A stretch of DNA of 64,000 bases from Flavobacterium sufflavum (GCF_004016525.1 NZ_SACJ01000006.1:62001-126000); one strand, 5' to 3'; positions 17,175 through 27,238 are shown, counted from the stretch's first letter. The notes: generated by a model not told the origin, from the letters alone. Made by a program: numbers and translations.

Positions 17175-19271
17175 TTATTCTACAATACTAATCTCTCCAA
17201 TAGTTGCTATACTATATTTATCTACTACCGATTTAGCAACAAAACGTAAGTACTTTACTTTTGCCGGATCAAATATTTTAACTTGTTCTATTGGATTATT
17301 CTTAATGTTTGAAAACTCACCTTCTGATTGTTTTATCCAATTTTCACCATCTATGCTGCTATACAATTCATAGTTTGATATTAAATTTAGCTTATCGCCC
17401 ATTTGTTGTGGTGTATAGCTAAATCCTCTAATTGTTATTACATTTCCTAAATCCACTATTACTTCTTGCGGATGTTGATTCACATCGGCTTCAAAACTCC
17501 AATTTGTATTAGGATTACCGTCTATAATTTTATTAGCTGTTTTAAAGTCCCCACTGGATACTGAAACAATATTCCATTTTTCTTTCGAAACTCCATATTT
17601 AGCAACTCTTATAGCACTACTTATTTTCTCCTCATCATTTATTGAAACAGCATGTATCACAATAGCTTTGTCACACTTAAATGAACCGGTATATTTAATA
17701 CTCGCTGAAGTAGGTTTTGTACCGTCAAGAGTATAAAAAATACTATTTTCTGTTTCAGTCCCCATAGTTATCATTCCATCTCGATCTCTTTGTACGGTTG
17801 GCATTCGGACAAAAGTTGGCGCATTAAAAGCTTGGATATTAGAAATTACAATACTTGCTTTTGAGTCTGTAATATTGATTCTAAGAGCCAAAGCCGTAAC
17901 TCTTTTTGTCCTCAATATTCTTTTGTAACCAATAGTTGTTTCACTTGCAATAGTTTCCCATTTTCCGTTAACTTTAGCTTCAACTGTAAAAGCTTTAACA
18001 CGTTGTCCTAGTTTTATATATTCTTGAAGTAAAATTCGATTAAAAACCGTCGGTTTATTAAATATGAACAGTATCGAAGCCTTATTTACATTATCATCCG
18101 TTGCCCAATAGCTTTCTTTATTTCCATCAATTACATTTTTTGCAGCATATTTAATGTTATTCCCTCTGTAATTATTAGCCGTGGCCTTTGTTTTTACTAG
18201 TACATCTGTTTTAAAATCTGCTTTAATAACCGCCGAAAACTCTTTTAATCGCTCTATATCATTTTCATAAATCAAACCTCTTTTATCTGGTGGAATATTT
18301 AGTAAAAAAGTAGAATTACGACCAACCGATTGATAATAAAAATCAACCATTTCATCTAGTGTATGTACCTTATCATCCTCTGCGGTATGATAAAACCAGC
18401 CCGGTCTAATAGAAACATCAACTTCTCCTGGCACCCATTTCTCTCCATTTTCATGACCAGACATAAAATCAGTGTATGGTACTTTTCCTGCTAACTCATC
18501 TTTTTGACGTAAAAGACTCCAATTGGTTTTGTTGGCATAACCTTCCTCATTCCCTATCCATCTTGCTTCCGAAGGCCCAATTCCCCATACTAGTGTATTA
18601 GGCGAAATACTATAAATCATTTTATAGGTTTCGTCCCAATTGTAATATTCTAAAGTATTTATTTTTCTGGTTTCATTGGCTCCTCCATAATAACCATCTC
18701 CTCCATTAGCTCCATCAAACCACATTTCGAAAACATCACCATAATTAGTTAGTAATTCTTTTAGTTGATTTCTAAAATAAGTAATGTAAGCCGGTTTACC
18801 ATACTCCAGATGATTCCTATCCCAAGGAGACAAATACAATCCTAACTTTAAATGGTATTCCCTACAGGCATCTGCTAATTCTTTTACCACATCTCCTTTT
18901 CCGTTTTTCCAAGGGGATTTTTTCACAGAGCGCTCAGTATAAGCAGATGGCCATAAACAAAAACCATCATGATGCTTTGCTACCAAAATAATTCCTTTCA
19001 TACCTGCTTCTTTAACAACACGAGCCCATTGACGGGTATCTAAAGCAGTTGGATTAAATAATTGAGATGATTCGTTTCCATACCCCCATTCTTTATTAGT
19101 AAAAGTATTTAAAGAAAAATGAATAAAAGCATAGGATTCCATTTCCTGCCATTTGATTTGTTTTTGCGAAGGAATTGGGCCAAAAGGCTTAGGAGATTTT
19201 ATCAGTTCTTGAGCCGTAATAGTTGATATTAAGCAAAAAAAACAGAGCGAAAAAAAAATATTTTTGATCAA
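17175..19271 (-). CDS. Secreted GH29 alpha-L-fucosidase with F5/8C-type binding domains
   Basis: The 698-residue protein has a signal peptide ending at ITAQ and a GH29 domain over about residues 30-345. Family marks are HFSLNTFTNKEWG, LVAKHHDGFCLWPS and the nucleophile strand FEMWFDGANGG (Asp186). C-terminal to this are an F5/8C (CBM32-like) domain (about 365-480), a short chitobiase-C-like segment (FYTLDGTKPT) and a second F5/8C-like domain (about 570-698). It would remove fucose from glycoconjugates, in keeping with core- or antenna-fucosylated N-glycans. Its own promoter region would lie in the 391-nt gap upstream. Confidence 0.92.
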   Translation of the reverse strand: MIKNIFFSLCFFCLISTITAQELIKSPKPFGPIPSQKQIKWQEMESYAFIHFSLNTFTNKEWGYGNESSQLFNPTALDTRQWARVVKEAGMKGIILVAKHHDGFCLWPSAYTERSVKKSPWKNGKGDVVKELADACREYHLKLGLYLSPWDRNHLEYGKPAYITYFRNQLKELLTNYGDVFEMWFDGANGGDGYYGGANETRKINTLEYYNWDETYKMIYSISPNTLVWGIGPSEARWIGNEEGYANKTNWSLLRQKDELAGKVPYTDFMSGHENGEKWVPGEVDVSIRPGWFYHTAEDDKVHTLDEMVDFYYQSVGRNSTFLLNIPPDKRGLIYENDIERLKEFSAVIKADFKTDVLVKTKATANNYRGNNIKYAAKNVIDGNKESYWATDDNVNKASILFIFNKPTVFNRILLQEYIKLGQRVKAFTVEAKVNGKWETIASETTIGYKRILRTKRVTALALRINITDSKASIVISNIQAFNAPTFVRMPTVQRDRDGMITMGTETENSIFYTLDGTKPTSASIKYTGSFKCDKAIVIHAVSINDEEKISSAIRVAKYGVSKEKWNIVSVSSGDFKTANKIIDGNPNTNWSFEADVNQHPQEVIVDLGNVITIRGFSYTPQQMGDKLNLISNYELYSSIDGENWIKQSEGEFSNIKNNPIEQVKIFDPAKVKYLRFVAKSVVDKYSIATIGEISIVE

Positions 19272-19662
19272 AATCGTAATTTATATTTTATAAAATAAGT
19301 GTTTAAAATATAAATTTAAAGTAAAACTGTATTGTAGTAAACACTATTTCGACGAATAACAATTTTAAAAGAGTATTGGGAAAACATATCGTCAAATAAA
19401 GAAGATAAACATAATAAACGGGTTTTATAAAACAATAAACAGGTATCGTAAAATAGTTGAAAATGATATAGACAAATTTTGATAAAAATGTTAGCCTCAT
19501 AACTTCCCATTAAAATCCATTATAAAGTTTTATGGAAAACGAAAAGTGTATACGGGAAGAAAACGTACAAAAAAATACTATCCAACAAACAATAGTGTAA
19601 AAAAAATCGTATTTTTGGTTATCAAAATAAATAACAAAAATTGTTCAATTATAAATCTAGCA
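19272..19662. other. Divergent intergenic region (391 nt), no gene seen
   Basis: This very AT-rich gap lies between the divergent fucosidase and the DUF707-like gene. Open frames crossing it on both strands are short, lysine-, tyrosine- and phenylalanine-rich and look like chance frames. I saw no clear promoter box. Confidence 0.5.
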
Positions 19663-20304
19663 ATGAAGAAAAACTGTGTATTGACTACAATCGGAGCTTC
19701 AAGTTTACATCGCCAATGGATTAAAAAAAAATCCTCCTTTGATTTGCATTTAATCGTCTATGATGATTCCTATGAATTATTCAAAAATGACAGTCCTTAT
19801 GTCACAGCATCCAAAGGTTATAAATTTAAATTGATATATAATTATTTATGTAATAATCCAGAGTTGATTGAACAATACGACTATTTTTACATGCCGGATG
19901 ATGATATTTCAATAACAACTACTAATATACAAAAGTTGTTCAGATATATGAAAAAGTATCAATTGGCAGTTGCGCAACCCGCTATAGCTAATTCATTTTA
20001 CTCTTACCAACATACTACAAAATATAAAGATTCGATCCTCCGTCATACTAATTTTGTCGAAATTATGCAGCCTTGCTTTTCTAGAGATGCATTAAAAAAA
20101 GTGTTATTTACTTTTGACGAAACAATAAGCGGTTGGGGTATAGATTTTCACTGGGGGATAATCTTAAACTACACTGAATACAATATGGCAATTATAGACG
20201 ATATTGATTCCATACATACAAGACCAGTGCAATCTAATCATCATCAAGAATTATCTGAGTATATGAAAAAATATAATTTAAGTTTTGATATATATAGTTC
20301 TTAA
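19663..20304 (+). CDS. DUF707-like putative glycosyltransferase
   Basis: The 213-residue protein starts at MKKNCVLTTIGASSLHRQWI. The frame is open for 39 codons more upstream, but those look like intergenic sequence. FDLHLIVYDD, the acidic YFYMPDDDISI (Asp79-81) and ISGWGIDFHWG resemble the DUF707 family of predicted GT-A-fold transferases. Donor and acceptor are unknown. It ends two bases before the UDP-galactopyranose mutase start, so the two are translationally coupled and a galactofuranose role is plausible. Confidence 0.6.
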   Translation: MKKNCVLTTIGASSLHRQWIKKKSSFDLHLIVYDDSYELFKNDSPYVTASKGYKFKLIYNYLCNNPELIEQYDYFYMPDDDISITTTNIQKLFRYMKKYQLAVAQPAIANSFYSYQHTTKYKDSILRHTNFVEIMQPCFSRDALKKVLFTFDETISGWGIDFHWGIILNYTEYNMAIIDDIDSIHTRPVQSNHHQELSEYMKKYNLSFDIYSS

Positions 20305-20306
20305 AG

Positions 20307-21416
20307 ATGAAAGAATACGATTTTTTAATTGTTGGATCTGGGCTATACGGTGCTGTATTTGCACGTGAAATGTCAAACCTAGGAAAAAAATGTCTCGTTA
20401 TAGATAAAAGGAGCCATACTGGTGGTAATATTTATTGCGAAAATAAAGAAGGGATAAATGTCCATAAGTACGGCCCTCATATATTTCATACAAATGATAA
20501 AAAGATTTGGGATTATGTAAATTCTTATGTAGAGTTTAATAATTTTATTTATTCACCCTTGGCTAATTACAAAGGAAATCTATATAATTTACCTTTCAAT
20601 ATGAATACTTTTTATCAATTATGGAATATAAAAAGTCCTGTGGAAGTATTAGAAAAAATCAAGAATCAGGTTGAGACAGCAGGATTTATTCAACCATCAA
20701 ATTTAGAAGAACAAGCCATCAATATGGTGGGCAAAGATATTTATGAAATATTAATAAAAGGATATACCGAAAAACAATGGGGCCGAAAAGCCATAGATCT
20801 CCCTTCTTTTATTATTAAACGATTACCTGTAAGACTTACTTTTGACAACAACTATTTTAATGATAAATACCAGGGTATACCTGTTGGCGGATACAACAAA
20901 TTAATTGACGGCCTTTTAGCGGGTATCGAAGTACGCACCGGAATTGATTTTTTGGAGAATCGTGCTGAACTTTCTAGATTAGCAGATTGTATAGTTTATA
21001 CAGGTAAATTGGATGAGTTTTATAATTATAGATTTGGACATTTACAATACAGAAGTTTACGATTTGAACATGAGTATATGAATCACCCAAACTACCAAGG
21101 TGTTTCAGTTATTAATTTTACCGAAAAAACAATTCCTTACACCCGTATCATAGAACACAAACACTTTGAATTTGGCAAACAACCCGGGACTGTTATAACC
21201 AAAGAATACCCTCAGGAATGGAAACCGGGCATGGAAGCTTACTATCCAATAAACGACGCTGCTAACTCCAAGAAACTTAAACAATACAATGAATTAGTAA
21301 AGAATGAACCTAATGTAATCTTCGGGGGAAGATTAGCAGAATACAAATACTATGACATGCATCAAGTTATTGCATCAGCACTCACAAAAACAAAGGCATT
21401 AAAAGAGACTTTTTAA
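20307..21416 (+). CDS. glf: UDP-galactopyranose mutase
   Basis: This flavoprotein interconverts UDP-galactopyranose and UDP-galactofuranose. The 369-residue length is normal. The FAD-binding Rossmann start is YDFLIVGSGLYGAVFAREM, followed by IDKRSHTGGNIYCE. The conserved YGPHIFHTND, TEKQWGRKAIDLP, RLPVRLTFDNNYF, FEFGKQPGTVITKEYP and the end motif GGRLAEYKYYDMHQVI are all present. It supplies Galf donor for a surface polymer or for one of the glycosyltransferases nearby. The gene is convergent with a leftward GT-like gene 15 nt away. Confidence 0.95.
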   Translation: MKEYDFLIVGSGLYGAVFAREMSNLGKKCLVIDKRSHTGGNIYCENKEGINVHKYGPHIFHTNDKKIWDYVNSYVEFNNFIYSPLANYKGNLYNLPFNMNTFYQLWNIKSPVEVLEKIKNQVETAGFIQPSNLEEQAINMVGKDIYEILIKGYTEKQWGRKAIDLPSFIIKRLPVRLTFDNNYFNDKYQGIPVGGYNKLIDGLLAGIEVRTGIDFLENRAELSRLADCIVYTGKLDEFYNYRFGHLQYRSLRFEHEYMNHPNYQGVSVINFTEKTIPYTRIIEHKHFEFGKQPGTVITKEYPQEWKPGMEAYYPINDAANSKKLKQYNELVKNEPNVIFGGRLAEYKYYDMHQVIASALTKTKALKETF

Positions 21417-21431
21417 TGTTGTTGTTATTTT

Positions 21432-22208
21432 TTATTCTTTTACAGGATGATATAACATATTAGGTATTTCTCCAATCTTTTGATGAATAGGTCTCCACCT
21501 AAAAGTGGATTCTATATTTGCTATTTCACTATTTTGGGTATAATTTCCAAAATAAAATTTATTTTCATTCCCCTGAGAAACAAATTCTCCTCTACCTCCA
21601 AAATCCATTAGATCAAATCCCGCTGCACTCAAGAGTGATGGAAATAATACCTCATGATGTCCTTGCCATCCATCTAATAATTCTTGATCAATAAAACTCA
21701 GTGCTTCTTTCGATATTCGATATATTGGATTAAAAGATCGTACTAAATATTCTGATTTTAGAGTCTGATCATTGTATGCTAATGTCCCCCACCATGGCCA
21801 TTGTGGATCATCGGCATATCTTTGTATATGAGAGCTTATAAAAGATTTATCTGAGTTTTCAAAATGGTTAAAAAAATGAGCCCAATTTCCCGTATAACGA
21901 ACATCATCTTCTATACACCAGTAATAATCATAATGAGGATGCTCTTTATAGAATTTTAATAATGGAAAATGATTATTTCCTGGTATTAATTTCTCCCCTA
22001 AAGGTTTGTATTCAAGGCCAATTAAAATTTCATCCGAAAAATAAAAAACGTTTTTATCACTTATCTCCTTTTGATAGTTAGCCCCTTTTTGATGGTATAA
22101 AAGGCGTGTTATATTTTTCTCAGAATTAGTTGCTGTCACAATTTCATTAAAAGTACTTATTACAGAATTAGACAATTGACAGGATAGAAATAAAAACGCT
22201 TGTTTCAT
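21432..22208 (-). CDS. Putative glycosyltransferase with EDD motif, family not recognised
   Basis: The 258-residue protein is taken from MKQAFLFLSCQ; twenty extra upstream codons in frame look non-coding. YDYYWCIEDDVRYTGNW (Glu100-Asp101-Asp102) is a DxD-like metal and sugar-nucleotide site of GT-A-type transferases. A tryptophan-rich segment DDPQWPWWGTLAYN and DGWQGHHEVLFPSLL follow. I cannot place it in a named family with certainty (DUF3405-like or DUF707-like are possible). It may be the last gene of the leftward run that starts with the Cys-rich peptide gene, though 219 nt separate it from the next gene upstream. Confidence 0.55.
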   Translation of the reverse strand: MKQAFLFLSCQLSNSVISTFNEIVTATNSEKNITRLLYHQKGANYQKEISDKNVFYFSDEILIGLEYKPLGEKLIPGNNHFPLLKFYKEHPHYDYYWCIEDDVRYTGNWAHFFNHFENSDKSFISSHIQRYADDPQWPWWGTLAYNDQTLKSEYLVRSFNPIYRISKEALSFIDQELLDGWQGHHEVLFPSLLSAAGFDLMDFGGRGEFVSQGNENKFYFGNYTQNSEIANIESTFRWRPIHQKIGEIPNMLYHPVKE

Positions 22209-22427
22209 TAAGAATATGTTATTATAATATACAAAAATATAAGAATCTATGGCACAAAGCGTTTTCAAAATATTTTTTTAAACTCCAATAACCATTTCTT
22301 ATCATAACGTTGAGTCAAAACGGTAGAAGAAAAAACTTTATCAAACCATTGATGCAATGCCTTTGTAGATAAACTAAATACCTCTACCTTAATTTATTAT
22401 GTGATTTTTTTTTGATATGATTCAAAG

Positions 22428-23249
22428 TTAAATTGTATTAAAGTTCTCCCTGCCTAATATTTTTTCATCTATATAACAAATTAGTTCGCTTGATGTTATA
22501 GGGTCTATTTTCCTTGTAAATAGACTTTTACTCTTATTCACGATGTTTTTGCTTTCAGTAGTTAAGACCCTTGGATTCAAGTATGGTTTATTCCATTTGA
22601 TTAAGTGCAGATTATGATTGATTATATTATCTGTTATCTTTGGGTTATCACAATTCAATAGCAGAGTTTGAAAAAAACTTTCATCAGGAATCCTTACATA
22701 ATTCTTGAAGTATGTTAAAAAGTCTGGATTTAATTTCAAGAAATCAAAAATAATCTTTATTGCATACATAGGAAGAGAAAGCCATTGTGATCCTCCATAA
22801 ATATTCATCACTTGATTTATTTCCTCAAATGCTGGGAATCTTGGCAATCCGTTACGGTGCCATTTTTTATAAGGGATCTTAAAATGTTCTATAAATATTG
22901 TATTAATGTGACTTTTAAGATAGGCTTTTATATATACATTTGATTTAATTGGGTAGTCTTGTCCACTAAGTAAAATTATTCTTTGTGTAGTCTTATGATT
23001 GTGTTCAATAAATTTCAGTCCGTTCAAGGTGGCTTGTACTAACCCGAAACTACCCCAAGAAGATACACAACGATTAGATATAAAATGTACATTCTGGTAC
23101 GTTTTTTCGTTATAAACTTTAAATTGATTTATTGAAACCTGTTTATCAACGTGGATAACAAAAGCTACCTGTTTGTCATTTAATACCTCTATCAATCTGA
23201 AAAGTTGAGCAGGGTCTTTGTGTACCAAGATTAAATAAACTATATTCAT
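22428..23249 (-). CDS. Core-2/I-branching-type beta-1,6-N-acetylglucosaminyltransferase (GT14-like)
   Basis: GT14 enzymes add sugars such as GlcNAc or xylose to an acceptor glycan or peptide. The 273-residue protein has the conserved opening VYLILVHKDPAQLFRLI, the strand VIHVDKQV, VSSWGSFGLVQATLNGLKF, LLSGQDYPIKS, GGSQWLSL and PDESFFQTLL. No transmembrane anchor is seen, unlike the eukaryotic Golgi enzymes, so it is cytoplasmic. It lies downstream of the two GT25-like genes in the same orientation, 95 nt away. Involvement in modifying the Cys-rich peptide is inference from synteny. Confidence 0.78.
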   Translation of the reverse strand: MNIVYLILVHKDPAQLFRLIEVLNDKQVAFVIHVDKQVSINQFKVYNEKTYQNVHFISNRCVSSWGSFGLVQATLNGLKFIEHNHKTTQRIILLSGQDYPIKSNVYIKAYLKSHINTIFIEHFKIPYKKWHRNGLPRFPAFEEINQVMNIYGGSQWLSLPMYAIKIIFDFLKLNPDFLTYFKNYVRIPDESFFQTLLLNCDNPKITDNIINHNLHLIKWNKPYLNPRVLTTESKNIVNKSKSLFTRKIDPITSSELICYIDEKILGRENFNTI

Positions 23250-23344
23250 CGTGTTAAATTTTCAATATTTCATGTACGCATCATAATGATGCACTTTGTA
23301 ATAATTTTGGTTGTATTAACACAGTATGTTAATTTCTATTGTTT

Positions 23345-24013
23345 TTATTTTATTTCTTGATACATTTGAGCTATTGTGTCAATTTTGCTTAATCTCTTTT
23401 GGGCTATGTCAAACATATCTATATTATTAACTTCATCATTTTTGAGAGAAGAGGATATCGAATCTTCAATTTTCTTTCGAACAGAAATGTACGGATACAT
23501 AACCATTTTGTGACTGGTCATTTCAGATAGTTTTAAATCGACAGTATCTTTTTCAGTGAAAGGTTCTCTTAATATTAGTTCAAATATTGGACGAAACAAA
23601 ATAATAAAAGGGGTTTGTTGAAATGTATCTATCCAAAAACGATTTTTTGTTACGGGAATAGCTTGGCCGAAAACACCTATGCCTCCAAACAAAATATTTA
23701 CACCTTGTTCTGCAGCACCAATAATTGAGTTTAAGAGAATTTGTTTCGAATAAAACGGTGTGAATTCATGAGTGTTTTTACAAATAATAATAACATTCTC
23801 ATCAGCTTCCATTGCCAACTGAACAATCTTGGTGATATTTCGCCATAGATGTATGGCTTCTTGCTCATCCTCAAAACACTCTAAATAATTGACAGTAAAC
23901 TCGTTTCTATTATCGAATTGTTTTTTTATATGAGATAAACTGTCTGGGTGTTTAAATAAGTTTATTACATATGTAGATATAGTGAAATCTATGTTTGCTT
24001 CGGGTTTATTCAT
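23345..24013 (-). CDS. GT25-like protein lacking the EDD motif (possible pseudo-enzyme)
   Basis: The 222-residue protein is a clear paralogue of the gene just upstream: matching segments are YVINLFKHPDSLSHIKKQF, the LWxxIxxIVxLA helix, VIIICKNTHEFTPFYS, FWIDTFQQTPFIILF and KMVMYPYISVRKK. Where the paralogue has ICEDDHQFT, this one has ICKNTHEFT, so the acidic donor/metal motif is lost (residues 79-81). The frame is intact, which argues for a retained non-catalytic role, for instance binding the peptide or pairing with the active paralogue. It starts five bases after the paralogue ends. The GT25 assignment rests on the paralogue. Confidence 0.6.
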   Translation of the reverse strand: MNKPEANIDFTISTYVINLFKHPDSLSHIKKQFDNRNEFTVNYLECFEDEQEAIHLWRNITKIVQLAMEADENVIIICKNTHEFTPFYSKQILLNSIIGAAEQGVNILFGGIGVFGQAIPVTKNRFWIDTFQQTPFIILFRPIFELILREPFTEKDTVDLKLSEMTSHKMVMYPYISVRKKIEDSISSSLKNDEVNNIDMFDIAQKRLSKIDTIAQMYQEIK

Positions 24014-24018
24014 TTTTT

Positions 24019-24672
24019 TTAACTAAATAATCCATAAAAAGTGGCCACTTTATCTAAGTGCATAAGTTTTTCGTTCCTTAGTCGATACAATTCGGTAATC
24101 CTTCCTTCCTCATTATTCTTTTGAGTAACGTCTGAGTATCCAAATTCTTTCTGAACAGATATAAATGGATACATAACAAAAATAGCATCGGTGAGCGAAG
24201 ATATCTTCATATCAGCGATGTCAGTTTTGTAAAAATCTATATTTAAAATTTTTTGATAGAATTTTTGGAATATAATCATAAATTGAGTTCCATTGAAACG
24301 GTCAACCCAAAATAAGTTTTTATCTACCTGTAATACTTGATCAAACCAGCTTACGCTACCGAGTAAGACATCAGCATCTCGATGTAAGGATTCGTCAATA
24401 GCACTATATAGCATCGAAGCACTATAACTTGTAGTAAACTGGTGGTCATCTTCACAGATAAGTACATATTCAAGACATTCTTCATTAGCTAGATTCACAA
24501 TACTGTGAATAGTCTGCCAAAGTCCATATGATCCCACCTCGTCCTCTATAGCTGGAATAATAGTCAATATAAATTCTTTCCTGTTTTCAAATTCAGAAAG
24601 AATATTGATTTTGCGATCCGTTCGTTTTTCGAGATTGATAGCATAAGAGGGTACTTTGTTTAATTTTTTCAT
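24019..24672 (-). CDS. GT25-like glycosyltransferase
   Basis: The 217-residue protein resembles GT25 (LPS/collagen-type) transferases: the start PSYAINLEKRTDRKINI, an acidic AIEDE turn, then YVLICEDDHQFTTSYS with Glu74-Asp75-Asp76 as the expected donor-binding motif. The rest (LLGSVSWFDQVLQV, FWVDRFNGTQFMIIF, IFVMYPFISVQKEF) is shared with its downstream paralogue. It is shorter than many GT25 enzymes and has no membrane segment. It follows the MG2-protein gene by 82 nt and leads a tight GT pair. A role in glycosylating the adjacent Cys-rich peptide or a surface glycan is possible; donor is unknown. Confidence 0.65.
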   Translation of the reverse strand: MKKLNKVPSYAINLEKRTDRKINILSEFENRKEFILTIIPAIEDEVGSYGLWQTIHSIVNLANEECLEYVLICEDDHQFTTSYSASMLYSAIDESLHRDADVLLGSVSWFDQVLQVDKNLFWVDRFNGTQFMIIFQKFYQKILNIDFYKTDIADMKISSLTDAIFVMYPFISVQKEFGYSDVTQKNNEEGRITELYRLRNEKLMHLDKVATFYGLFS

Positions 24673-24754
24673 AATATCAGGTAAATGTTCCTGTTTTAAT
24701 GTTATATAATTTGATTACGATCAACTGATTATTTATAGTTGTTCCCTGTTCACT

Positions 24755-27238
24755 TTATTCTTTATTTATTGTAATAGTTTTTTCTTCATATATGAAATCG
24801 CCATTTTCCGCGATGCCTTCTATTTTTATTTTGTAGGTTCCGGCTTGATCACTGGTATAAAAATCAATACTCGTTTCTTTATTTTTGACTGCTGTTATAA
24901 AAGGCTTCCAAAAAATAGTGGACATATAATATTTTTCAAAGGTCTCTTTTAGTTTGTTCTCATCCATGCCATAAAATTCCCTCGCAGTATAAACACCTAG
25001 TTTATCTCCTTCCCAAAGACATCCTTGATAAATTCTATTTATTACATCATATCCAGCTCCAAAAGATCTCATAAACAAGTACGTCTCTCCTTTAATGGGA
25101 GGAGGATTGTTGTCATAAGAATACGCAGAGTGAACAGGACAGTTCAAATAACCACTTGAACAAACATAATCTCCGCATTTATTAGCTCCGTATGAGTACG
25201 GTTTATTTTTCCTTGTTCCTTTTACAACTACTTCTTTAAGCTGTATTTGAGATTTGTCATTACCTATATCTAGTAAGTTTTTTTTACTACTTTGTGAGCT
25301 CGTGTTTTGTAATTGTGTATCATGGGTTGTCATTTTGATAGACTGCATCAGCTTTTGCATAGGGTCATCTATACTCATAGTAGTGTAGTCAATACTACGA
25401 TTTCCTTCCATTACTTTTGCTTCTAGATATCCATTCTCCACAATAACGATACTCTTTGGGTCTGGTAAAAAAATTCCCGTTTTATCCGTTGGTATAAAAT
25501 TCCACAGACTATCCTGCCTAATCAGTAATGTGAAAGTTTTTTTTATTTTACTTTTGTCTTTGTATTCTATTTGTCCTTTTAATTTCAATCGTTCTAGTTT
25601 AGAAATAGAAGCTGCAGAATTAGGAAGAGTAAGCTGCTGCCAAAGAGAGCGTTGCCCGCCCTTGAGAAACAGCATGTTTTCTAAGTATTTCTGGTTATGA
25701 TATAGCTCAGTAATGTTGCTATTCTCGTTGGTATCTTGGCTCATCAATGGAATTGTATAGAAATGAGAGACAATGTCGTTTTTTCGAATCGTATCTAACC
25801 TACTATTCTGCACGCAAGACACGGTAAATATTCCTCCTAGAGGCTGACCACCAGCATCTGTTATTCTTAGTTTTGCTGATACTTTTTCTCTAACATTATA
25901 AGAATCTTTTTCTATAGTTATTACTGCCTCATTGTTGTTCTTGTAGTGTGCAAAGAATTGGCGTTCTGCCAAGGGCTGACCGTCATCATCCAAAAGCGTT
26001 AACGTATTCATGCCTTTACTTACATCATTAAGTAATAGATTCATGCGTTTTTCCCCTTTCACCGCAATGGGTGGAGCTATCTTTGTTTCTTTAGTGTAGG
26101 CGTTAGTGATAGCAAGCCTAATTTGTTTGTCCTGCTGTGTACCAACACGAATGGATAAGATATCTCCCACTACAGCTGTGGGTATTTCCAGCACAATACC
26201 TGTTGGTGATGGCTTTGGTAATGGGTATACATTTGGTGCTACTAATGCTTTATTATCCATAACCTTCAACGTATATTCACTTCCGTTTTTTGGTAAGATA
26301 TTAAACCAGCCCAAGCCATGTTCATCAGTTTCTATCGTATCTATTGCCTTTTCGTTTTCTAACAGTAGTGCTTTTAGCTGTACAGCTCCCCCATTAGTTA
26401 GTCGTGACTCCCAGGCAACTTTACTCTGCAATCCCGTTACCAAATCTCCTCCCTCTGGATAAAAACGAATGTCAAATTTGGGTTGTCTTATAATTGGTAG
26501 TTTGACGTTAAAATTTAGATTACTCTTACCAATGGTTGTGGTAGTATAAAGTATATGATTAGAGGTTTCTACTTCTGAAATGGGTAATGCAATCGTTACT
26601 TGTTCAGTCATACCAATTTTTATCTTTTTAGAACCACTATTTTTCAAGTTATAGCTTATGTAACTTTTGCTTCTGTCAGATACTGATGTATTAGGAGGGA
26701 AATACACTTTAGTATCTATAAAAATAGAATCCATAACGGTTTTATCTCGAATTTTAAAATCAACCAATATAGAGGGTGACGTTCCGGTTTTAATGGTTAT
26801 TTCTTTACGGAAAACGTGAATGGGTTTTCCTTGTTTATTGATTACATTGGTACAAGCCGTCAGCAGATAGTTACCGGGAGTTAAAGTATTGGGCAAAGTT
26901 AGGCTACCAGGGCAAAAACCGTTATTTATCAAATAGTTTTTCTGTAGGGATACAGCTGTGGTATCGTTCCTTTGCAGGGCTACTGACAATAAGTTGGGGC
27001 TTAACGTATCTGCCTTTTGAGACATTTCTATTAAGTAACCTGCAAACCAAATCGTTTCTGTAGGTAGATAAATACTTTTGTCTGTAGCAATGTAAAGTAC
27101 ATCTCCAGGATTTGCTGCAGTATAACGTGCAATTTTTGTCCGTAGGGAATCTTCATGAATAATCTGACCATACATCCCCACACATGTGATGCTCAGTAGA
27201 TAGATTAATAAGAAAGGAATGTTAAAGAAATATTTCAT
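24755..27238 (-). CDS. Large secreted MG2-domain / TonB-plug-associated surface protein
   Basis: The 827-residue protein has a signal peptide (cleavage near VGMYGQ) and an alpha-2-macroglobulin-type MG2 domain: PGDVLYIATDKSIYLPTETIWFAGYL starts near residue 39, and beta-sandwich repeats continue to about residue 560. ESYNVREKV-like KDSYNVREKVSAKLRITD marks a second MG-type domain. Near residue 650 comes LKEVVVKGTRKNKPYSYG, a plug-like motif typical of Bacteroidota members of this family. It is followed by a small Cys cluster (CGDYVCSSGYLNC). It is probably periplasmic or outer-membrane. Because it lies directly downstream of the peptide gene, it might help the peptide cross the outer membrane or give immunity; that is speculation. 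Confidence 0.7.
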   Translation of the reverse strand: MKYFFNIPFLLIYLLSITCVGMYGQIIHEDSLRTKIARYTAANPGDVLYIATDKSIYLPTETIWFAGYLIEMSQKADTLSPNLLSVALQRNDTTAVSLQKNYLINNGFCPGSLTLPNTLTPGNYLLTACTNVINKQGKPIHVFRKEITIKTGTSPSILVDFKIRDKTVMDSIFIDTKVYFPPNTSVSDRSKSYISYNLKNSGSKKIKIGMTEQVTIALPISEVETSNHILYTTTTIGKSNLNFNVKLPIIRQPKFDIRFYPEGGDLVTGLQSKVAWESRLTNGGAVQLKALLLENEKAIDTIETDEHGLGWFNILPKNGSEYTLKVMDNKALVAPNVYPLPKPSPTGIVLEIPTAVVGDILSIRVGTQQDKQIRLAITNAYTKETKIAPPIAVKGEKRMNLLLNDVSKGMNTLTLLDDDGQPLAERQFFAHYKNNNEAVITIEKDSYNVREKVSAKLRITDAGGQPLGGIFTVSCVQNSRLDTIRKNDIVSHFYTIPLMSQDTNENSNITELYHNQKYLENMLFLKGGQRSLWQQLTLPNSAASISKLERLKLKGQIEYKDKSKIKKTFTLLIRQDSLWNFIPTDKTGIFLPDPKSIVIVENGYLEAKVMEGNRSIDYTTMSIDDPMQKLMQSIKMTTHDTQLQNTSSQSSKKNLLDIGNDKSQIQLKEVVVKGTRKNKPYSYGANKCGDYVCSSGYLNCPVHSAYSYDNNPPPIKGETYLFMRSFGAGYDVINRIYQGCLWEGDKLGVYTAREFYGMDENKLKETFEKYYMSTIFWKPFITAVKNKETSIDFYTSDQAGTYKIKIEGIAENGDFIYEEKTITINKE

